Below, in pieces: positions 58,170-64,000 of a stretch of DNA of 64,000 nt. The DNA is taken from assembly GCF_006540085.1 (NCBI RefSeq), contig NZ_BJOG01000001.1, positions 992,001 through 1,056,000 of the forward strand, written 5' to 3'. Source of the DNA: Microbacterium oxydans. GTDB taxonomy: Bacteria; Actinomycetota; Actinomycetes; Actinomycetales; Microbacteriaceae. The notes under the pieces were generated by a model. That model did not search any database and was not told where the DNA came from. It saw only the letters and a program-made list of their open reading frames with translations. A program made the translations under genes and the position numbers. Position 1 is the first letter of the stretch. Every line of letters starts with the position of its first letter.

Positions 58170-59824
58170 GCTGCACCTCCGATCCGCCGGAGGGAACGTC
58201 GACGACTCGGTCGCAGGCGCCGAGCAGAATCGGCGAAGTGGTGATCACGATCACGGTCCCGGTGTGTTCTGCCAGGGCGCGGGCGATGTGCGCCTCGGTG
58301 AGGGCGTCGACGGCGGAGGTCGGTTCGTCGAGCACGAGCACGTCGGCCTGTGCGTGCAGGGCGCGGGCGATGCCGATGCGCTGCCGTTGTCCGCCCGAGA
58401 GACGTCTCCCGGCTTCCCCGACCTGCGCTTCCCAGCCGCCGACCTGCACCACCGTGTCGTGGAGGGCTGCCATCTCGATGAAGGGCGGGTGCGTGGGCTC
58501 GTCCCGCCCGTGCCCACGCACGGCCTCGCGGAGAGAGCCGCTCACGATCGTCTGCCCATGCGGAGGGGCGACGACCCGATGCCGGTATTCCACCGGGTCG
58601 AGGTCGGCCAGGTCTCGGAGTTCTCCGTCGACCGCGAGGTGGACACGGCCTCGGTCGACACGGGTCCGCAGGCCGAGCATCCGGGAGAGGGCCCTGGCCG
58701 TGTCGCTGTCGGCAGGGCGGACACCGAGGAGCTCCCGCTCGCGCACCTCGACGCGCGGCGAACCCGAGTCCGTGTGGAAAGCCAGCACCACCTGTCCCGC
58801 CGGACCTGCCGATGCGGGCGATGCGGGCGGCGGATCCAGCAGATCCTCGGCGTCGATCATCTCGGCGAGGCGCTTGGCGGAGGCGAGTTTGTGGATCCAG
58901 TTCGAGGGGAACGACCCCGCATACGCGAGGTATCCGCTGATGAACTGGGCGAGGCCGAGCACGGTCACCAGTTCACCGATGCTGATGCGGCCCTCGGCGG
59001 CGAACCATGCCGACATGCCCGCCAACGCGGTCGTCGCGATCGCGGCCAATGTGCCGCTCACCGCTTCGTAGGAGGCGAGGGATCGGCCGGCTGCCGTCGC
59101 CGCGCGTCGGGAGGTGTCGCTCGCGGCGACGTAACGCCGCACGGCCTCATCCCGGGCACCGATACCCACGAGCACGCGGAATCCGCTCATGAAGTCGGCG
59201 GCCACGGCGCCGGCCTCGGTCGCCGCGTGCTGCTCAGCGAACCCGCGACGCTCGAGCGGACGGGAGACGACCTGCATCACGAACATCATCGCGATGGTCG
59301 AGCCGAACACGACGAGTGTCGCGACGGGCGAGATCACCAGCATCGCGAGTCCGGCTCCGATGATCGCGGCGATCGTGGAGCATTGCTGCGCCACTGACCA
59401 GGCGACGCCGGCGACGCGATAGGTGTCGGATGTGACGAAGGTGAGCGCCTCGCCGGGGGTCACCGTGCGACGGGAGAGCCGGGGTCGCAGCATCCGCGAC
59501 AGCGCGAGGTGACGGAGCGCCTGCTCGCCGTACCCGTAGACCGAGACCATGAGCCGGGAGGCCGACTGATAGCTCACGGTCAGCACGAGGAACGTTCCGA
59601 CGAGCACGCCGAGCCAGAGGGCGAGCGCGGCGGGGTCTGCGGGAAGTACGGCGCGGTCTATCGTCGCTCCGATGATGACGGGGATCGTCGCCTCGGCGAG
59701 CGCGTGCACGATGAGCAGCGCCGTCGCTCCGGTGAGGGCGATCCCGCGACCCCCCCGATCTCAGCGCGATCCCGAACAGCTTCCGCGGAGTGGACGTCGT
59801 GGGGGATGTCTTGGGGGACGTCAC
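58162..59824 (-). CDS. ABC transporter half (partner) with degenerate Walker A, apparent frameshift
   Basis: The reading frame with the ATPase is open from 59709, inside the first membrane segment (HALAEATIPVIIGATIDRAVL). The natural start is GTG 59822-59824 (MTSPKTSPTTSTPRKLFG), which overlaps fepC by 4 nt but lies one base out of frame. The two frames meet at a run of seven C (59750-59756). Removing one base would give a 553-residue protein. In the ATPase domain, Walker A is lost (GVRPADSDTARAL) and the switch His is replaced by TTSP, while LSGGQ and DEPT are intact: the complement of its partner. Either a sequencing error or a phase-variable or dead gene. Confidence 0.8.
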
Positions 59825-60609
59825 GGTGTCCGCCGTCCGAGCGGCAGCACGAGCGGGGTGCCTGAGACGGGGTCGGTGATCACCTTGCAGGGCAGGTCGT
59901 ACACGGCGTGCACGAGCTCGGCGGTGATGATCTCGCGCGGGTCTCCCTGCGCCACGATGGCCCCGTCGCGCATCGCCACGAGGTGCGTGGCGTAGCGAGC
60001 GGCGTGGTTGAGGTCGTGCAGCACGGCGACGAGCGTCGTGCCCTCGCGGTGCAGGTCGGCGAACAGCTCCATCAGGTCGATCTGGTGCGCGATGTCGAGG
60101 AAGGTCGTCGGCTCGTCGAGCAGCAGGTGCTTGGTCTGCTGGGCGAGGGCCATCGCCACCCAGACGCGCTGTCGCTGCCCGCCGGAGAGCTCTTCCACCA
60201 GGCGCCGTGAGAGATCCGTGACCCCGGTGGCGGCCATGGCCTCAGACACCGCACGCTCGTCGGCGCTGCTCCACGTGCGCATGGCGCTCTGATGCGGGAA
60301 GCGTCCGCGACCGACGAGATCGGCGACCGTGATGCCGTCTGGCGCGATGGACGACTGGGGGAGAAGGCCCAGCTTGCGAGCGGCTTCCTTCGGCTTGAGC
60401 GAGCGCAGCTCGTCGCCGTCGAGCAGGACGGCCCCGGTGCTCGGGCGCAGCAGCCGGGCGAATCCGCGCAGCAGGGTGGACTTGCCGCACGCGTTCGGTC
60501 CGATGATGATCGTGAACGAGTCGTCCGGTACCTCGAGGGTCAGCTCGGAGATGATGGGGGTGTCTCCGTAGCCCAGCGTGATGTCGCGAGCCAGCAGCGA
60601 AGCGGTCAT
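59821..60609 (-). CDS. fepC: Iron-siderophore ABC importer ATPase (FepC-like)
   Basis: A 262-residue ATPase of the FecE/FepC type. Walker A GPNACGKST (37-45), LSGGQRQRVWVAMAL and LLLDEPTTFLDIAHQIDLMELF are diagnostic of iron-chelate importers. It powers the FepD/FepG permeases. I use ATG 60607-60609; upstream in-frame sequence belongs to the permease region. It starts 11 nt after fepG ends and overlaps the next gene by 4 nt. Confidence 0.93.
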   Translation of the reverse strand: MTASLLARDITLGYGDTPIISELTLEVPDDSFTIIIGPNACGKSTLLRGFARLLRPSTGAVLLDGDELRSLKPKEAARKLGLLPQSSIAPDGITVADLVGRGRFPHQSAMRTWSSADERAVSEAMAATGVTDLSRRLVEELSGGQRQRVWVAMALAQQTKHLLLDEPTTFLDIAHQIDLMELFADLHREGTTLVAVLHDLNHAARYATHLVAMRDGAIVAQGDPREIITAELVHAVYDLPCKVITDPVSGTPLVLPLGRRTP

Positions 60610-60620
60610 GGGTGTTCCTT

Positions 60621-61724
60621 TCAGGTGCGGCGCGCGTACTGGGCGGCCAGCAGCCAGGCGAGGTAGATGCCGCCGACCGAGACCGTCACGACGCCGACGG
60701 GCACGGCGACGAGCTGGGCGACGGCGTCCGACACGACGACGAGCGCGGCCCCGGTCAGCATCACGGGCACGGTGCCCATCGGGGTGTTCGAGCGGGTGAG
60801 GCGCTGCGAGATCTGCGGGGCGGCGAGAGCGATGAACGATATGGGTCCGGCGGCGGCGGTGACGAGCGCGACCAGGGCAACGCCGAACACCATCGCCGCG
60901 AGGCGGGTGCGTCCGGGACTGATGCCGAGGGCGGTCGCTGCGTCGTCGCCCATCTCGAGCACCGGGAGCGTGCGGGCGAGCGGGAGGGACAGGAGCATGA
61001 CGATCGCGAACACGAGAGTCGCCGGGATCAGCTGGTCGAACCCGAGCGAGGCGATCGAACCTGCCCCCCAGGTCGCCGCCATCATCGCCTTCTCGACACT
61101 GACCGAGATCAGGATCCACGAGGTGAGGGAGCCGAGTCCTGCCGAGACGCCGATGCCGACGATGATGAGCCGGAACGACGACATCGTGTTCTTGTTCGCC
61201 AGCACGTAGACGAGAAGTGCAGTCAACAGGCCGCCGATGAGTGCGCCGACCGCCTTGAACATGTAGGTGTTCAGTTCGAGCACGACCATCACGAGCGTCA
61301 CACCGAACTGGGCCCCGATGCCGAAGCCGATGATGTCCGGGGAGCCGAGCGGGTTGCGCGTGAGGGACTGGAAGATGCCACCGGCGAGGGCCAGGGCAGC
61401 GCCGCACAGTACGGCGAACAGCACCCGGGGCAGGCGCCATTCGACGACCACCTGGCGGATGTCGGGGTCTGAGGAGGGATCGAAGATCGCCCGGATGACG
61501 GCCGCGAAGTCGACCTCGTAGGCGCCGAGCGTCATGGAGAAGAGGCCGGCTCCGACGATCACGACGAGGAGGATGAGGCACACGACCACGGAGCGCACCG
61601 GGATGAGGGTCGCGACGCGCGCGGTCTCGATCCGGAACAGGCGCCGACCGTGGTCGACGGGCGCGACGTCGGTCGGCCGCGCTGGCGTTCCCGACGCGGT
61701 GACCGGCTTCTGATCGATGCTCAC
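60621..61724 (-). CDS. fepG: Iron-siderophore ABC importer permease (FepG-like)
   Basis: A 367-residue FecCD-family permease with about nine or ten membrane segments. The RLPRVLFAVLCGAALALAGGIFQSLTRNPLGSPDIIGF block near residues 100-140 is the family signature, and AAGPISFIALAAPQISQRL is the ATPase contact. GTG 61722-61724 overlaps the fepD stop by 4 nt. It has a longer polar N-terminus (about 45 residues) than fepD. Confidence 0.93.
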   Translation of the reverse strand: MSIDQKPVTASGTPARPTDVAPVDHGRRLFRIETARVATLIPVRSVVVCLILLVVIVGAGLFSMTLGAYEVDFAAVIRAIFDPSSDPDIRQVVVEWRLPRVLFAVLCGAALALAGGIFQSLTRNPLGSPDIIGFGIGAQFGVTLVMVVLELNTYMFKAVGALIGGLLTALLVYVLANKNTMSSFRLIIVGIGVSAGLGSLTSWILISVSVEKAMMAATWGAGSIASLGFDQLIPATLVFAIVMLLSLPLARTLPVLEMGDDAATALGISPGRTRLAAMVFGVALVALVTAAAGPISFIALAAPQISQRLTRSNTPMGTVPVMLTGAALVVVSDAVAQLVAVPVGVVTVSVGGIYLAWLLAAQYARRT

Positions 61725-62794
61725 AGCCCGCTCACCCGCTTGCGGCGAACGAGCACGATCAGGATCGGGGCTCCGAGGAGGGCGGTGACGATCCCGACGC
61801 GCATCTCCCCGTTCGGGAGCACGATGCGGCCCAGGATGTCGGCGAGGAGCAGGAAGGCGGGGCCGATGATCATCGAGTACGCGAGTACCCAGCGTTGATC
61901 GGGTCCGGTGAACCAGCGCACGATGTGGGGGATCATGAGTCCGACGAAAGCGATGGGTCCGGCGGCGGCGACGCTGGTTCCCGCCAGCAGGGTCACGGCG
62001 ATGATGACGAGGATGCGGGTCACCCGCACGCGAGCGCCGAGGGCCTGCGCCAGGTCGTCCCCGAGAGCCAGGGCGTTCAGGGAACGCGCGCACAACAGGC
62101 CGATCAGCAGCCCGGCGACGATCAGCGGCACGGCCCAGGTGAGCTGGTCGATCGTGCGTCCGCCGATAGAGCCGACGCCCCAGAACCGCATGACCTGAAG
62201 CGTGCTGGTGTCGCGCAGCACGATGGCGGTGGTGAACCCGGTGAAGGCGGCGCCCAGGGCCACCCCAGCGAGGGTGAGCTTCATCGGGGTCGCACCCGAG
62301 GCGCCGAAGGAACCGAGGATGTACACGAGCATGGTGAGCACGAAGGCGCCGCCGAGGGCGAAGGGCACGTAGGCGCCGGGGGTGGTGAACCCGAGCACGC
62401 CGACGGCGAACGTGACGGCGAACGACGCACCGGCGTTGACCCCGAGGATGCCGGGGTCGGCGAGCGGGTTGCGGGTGAAGGCCTGGATCAGTCCGCCGCA
62501 CACGGCGAGAGCCGCGCCCACGACGATGCCGAGCAGGGTGCGGGGCACGCGCAGCTCCATGACCATCAGGTGCAGCGGGTTCTCGTCGTCGTAGGTGAAG
62601 AGCGACTGCAGGACGGTGACAGGGTCGATCGCGCGGGCGCCGACGGCGAGCGAGGCGATGGCGGCGATCACCAGCACACCCGCGGCGATGACGAGTCCCA
62701 GAACGAGCGTCCCGTTGCGGTGCGGGGAGCCGCCTTCGCGACTCCCCGCACCCGTGTTCGAGACGTCCGTGACGTCGTCTGTCGTCAGGGACAT
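61721..62794 (-). CDS. fepD: Iron-siderophore ABC importer permease (FepD-like)
   Basis: A 357-residue FecCD-family permease. Its signature is LRVPRTLLGIVVGAALAVCGGLIQAFTRNPLADPGILGVNAG and the ATPase contact is AAGPIAFVGLMIPHIVRWF. It pairs with FepG. I use ATG 62792-62794; an in-frame GTG at 62804-62806, which overlaps the fepB stop exactly as in the neighbouring gene joints, is equally likely and adds four residues. Confidence 0.93.
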   Translation of the reverse strand: MSLTTDDVTDVSNTGAGSREGGSPHRNGTLVLGLVIAAGVLVIAAIASLAVGARAIDPVTVLQSLFTYDDENPLHLMVMELRVPRTLLGIVVGAALAVCGGLIQAFTRNPLADPGILGVNAGASFAVTFAVGVLGFTTPGAYVPFALGGAFVLTMLVYILGSFGASGATPMKLTLAGVALGAAFTGFTTAIVLRDTSTLQVMRFWGVGSIGGRTIDQLTWAVPLIVAGLLIGLLCARSLNALALGDDLAQALGARVRVTRILVIIAVTLLAGTSVAAAGPIAFVGLMIPHIVRWFTGPDQRWVLAYSMIIGPAFLLLADILGRIVLPNGEMRVGIVTALLGAPILIVLVRRKRVSGL

Positions 62795-62802
62795 CCCGTG
62801 CG

Positions 62803-63867
62803 TCACTTGCCGGTGATGGTCGGCTCGCCCTGCAGTGCGCCCGCGAGGTCGTCGACGTACTTCGGCAGGATGTACTTCAGCGAGAGCACGGTGGGTGCGC
62901 TGATGGCGGAGGCCTCGGCGTCGTCGGCGTAGATCACGTACGAACCGTTCGCGATCGGGTTCCAGCGGGAGACGACCTTGTTCTCGACGGTGTACTTCCC
63001 CTCGTCGGCGCTGCCGCCCCACGCGGCGAACAGGTCGGCCTGGACGTCGTAGAGCTTCTCGAGGCTGACGCCGGTGTACCAGTTGTCGCCCTCGGCGGTC
63101 TTGAGGAAGCTGTCCATCGCCGAGGTGGACGTGAATCCGAGGGCCTCGGTGATGCGCACGCGGGGGTCGTACTCGAGGTAGACGCCCAGGTCGGTGCCGC
63201 CCTCGTTCAGTGTCAGGCCCCAGACGAAGGTCTTGTCCTGGAACTCGGGGTGCTCGCCGGCGAGGGTGGTGATCTGCTCCTCGGTCTCAGCGATCAGCTC
63301 GTCGGCCTTCTTCTCCTCCGACAGTGCCTTGCCGACCGTGCGGGTCATGTCCTCCCACGTGCCGGGGTTCCACGGACCTTCGATGTAGGGGACGGTCGGG
63401 GCGATCTCGGTCAGGCGCTCGTACTCGATGTCGGAGATGCCCGAGTACAGGCTCAGGATCAGGTCGGGCTTGAGCTCCTTGATGGCCTCGTAGTTGGGGC
63501 CGTCTTCGAGGAAGGGGATGATCTCGGGCGTCTCGCCGTACTCTTCGGTGACGTAGTCCTCGAACCAGGGCTGGTAGCCGCTCTCGCCCGCGCCCCACAC
63601 CTCTTCCATGCCCACGGGGTTGGTGCCGAGGGCGGCGACGATGTCGGCCGTCATCCAGCCGAGGGTGACGATGCGCTGCGGCTTCTCGGGGATCACGGTC
63701 TTCCCGTGGCCGTGCTCGATCACCACGCCGTCGGTTGCGGTGGGCGCCGAATCGGCAGCTTCACCGGGCGCGGTCGAGCACCCGGCCAGCGTGAGGGCGG
63801 CGGCGACGGCCGCGGCGACGAGGGCGGAGCCTCGGCGGATCTTCGGGCGCGCAGAAGCGTGCGACAT
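62803..63867 (-). CDS. fepB: Iron-siderophore ABC importer binding lipoprotein (FepB-like)
   Basis: A 354-residue FepB/FhuD-type binding protein. The signal ends in LAGC with acylated C30. The mature part shows the class III pattern (KPQRIVTLGWMTADIVAALGTNPVGM, then LKPDLILSLYSG). It binds the ferric siderophore at the outside of the membrane. ATG 63865-63867 follows GGAG. It is the first gene of the seven-gene iron operon, 53 bp downstream of an iron box. Confidence 0.93.
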   Translation of the reverse strand: MSHASARPKIRRGSALVAAAVAAALTLAGCSTAPGEAADSAPTATDGVVIEHGHGKTVIPEKPQRIVTLGWMTADIVAALGTNPVGMEEVWGAGESGYQPWFEDYVTEEYGETPEIIPFLEDGPNYEAIKELKPDLILSLYSGISDIEYERLTEIAPTVPYIEGPWNPGTWEDMTRTVGKALSEEKKADELIAETEEQITTLAGEHPEFQDKTFVWGLTLNEGGTDLGVYLEYDPRVRITEALGFTSTSAMDSFLKTAEGDNWYTGVSLEKLYDVQADLFAAWGGSADEGKYTVENKVVSRWNPIANGSYVIYADDAEASAISAPTVLSLKYILPKYVDDLAGALQGEPTITGK

Positions 63868-63919
63868 GGTTCTCCTTCGGGAAGGGGGGAGGGTGTTGCC
63901 GCATCGACGCGGCGAGAAG

Positions 63920-63938
63920 TTAGGTAAGCATGCCCTAA
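63920..63938 (-). promoter_or_regulatory. DtxR/IdeR-type iron box
   Basis: TTAGGTAAGCATGCCCTAA matches the DtxR/IdeR consensus TTAGGTTAGGCTAACCTAA in 14 of 19 positions, including both conserved outer parts (TTAGGT and CCTAA). It is 53 bp before fepB. Iron-loaded DtxR would repress the operon and iron limitation would induce it. The last 60 bp of the window after it show nothing else. Confidence 0.8.
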
Positions 63939-64000
63939 CAGAATGATGCTAGAACGCGGATGGCGCGCTCAGTGTCGCGGGAGCGACGACTTGTATCGCG

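Overview
The window looks like chromosomal DNA of a high-G+C actinobacterium of the Microbacteriaceae, most likely Microbacterium or a close relative. The evidence is the very high G+C coding sequence with many GTG starts, a DUF222/HNH protein, a DUF7882 protein, a YidC-DUF6412 pair, menaquinone synthesis (MenA), a DtxR-type iron box and an actinobacterial Lhr helicase close to Nei. There is no integrase, transposase, CRISPR array or rRNA. Most of the window is core or lightly accessory chromosome. The assignment rests on recognised protein families, not on any search.

Layout. 1-2.9 kb: end of an HNH protein, then a two-component system in which the response regulator diverges from a tiny peptide gene and its sensor kinase. 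3-10.5 kb: divergent GntR regulator and a phosphonate operon (PhnD, PhnC, a double-length PhnE, an FAD oxidase, a phosphonatase-like HAD hydrolase and a zinc alcohol dehydrogenase). 10.5-21 kb: housekeeping and small conserved genes (CinA, FHA protein, SDR, EamA, YidC, PurU, Kef-type antiporter, glutamine amidotransferase). 21-24.6 kb: PspC membrane protein with a PspC-kinase/response-regulator pair. 24.6-31.3 kb: hexapeptide protein and an Lhr-EI24-Nei repair operon. 31.4-38 kb: unknown genes, a third two-component system and an ABC-F ATPase. 38-49 kb: metabolic enzymes, two divergent regulator loci with clear palindromic operators (Lrp/DUF6421 and ArsR/cupin), MenA. 49.2-55.1 kb: a five-gene sialic-acid-like (nonulosonate) surface polymer operon. 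55.1-55.4 kb: a long inverted repeat and a tRNA-like gene. 55.4-63.9 kb: a seven-gene siderophore operon behind an iron box.

The phosphonate operon imports a phosphonate and carries a proposed but poorly defined aminophosphonate route: oxidation by a flavoenzyme, C-P cleavage by a phosphonatase-like HAD enzyme, and an alcohol dehydrogenase. It has no PhnW transaminase. The nonulosonate operon combines a NeuB-type synthase without its usual C-terminal SAF domain, a CMP-sugar synthetase fused to a KdsC-like phosphatase, and a polysialyltransferase-like enzyme. This fits a 9-phosphate route (Neu5Ac-9-P or Kdn-9-P) rather than the usual bacterial NeuB route. The iron operon joins a FepBDGC importer to an asymmetric heterodimeric ABC pair and a SIP ferric reductase, which resembles a split version of mycobacterial IrtAB. 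One gene of the ABC pair carries an apparent frameshift at a run of seven C.

The best candidate for an undescribed system is the first two-component locus. A 15-residue amphipathic peptide gene with a perfect ribosome binding site lies between divergent regulator and kinase genes, behind a 9+9 bp palindrome. The kinase has lost its D-box, and a second 32-residue reading frame follows it before a hairpin. This is compatible with a peptide-sensing or peptide-producing circuit, but function is inference only.
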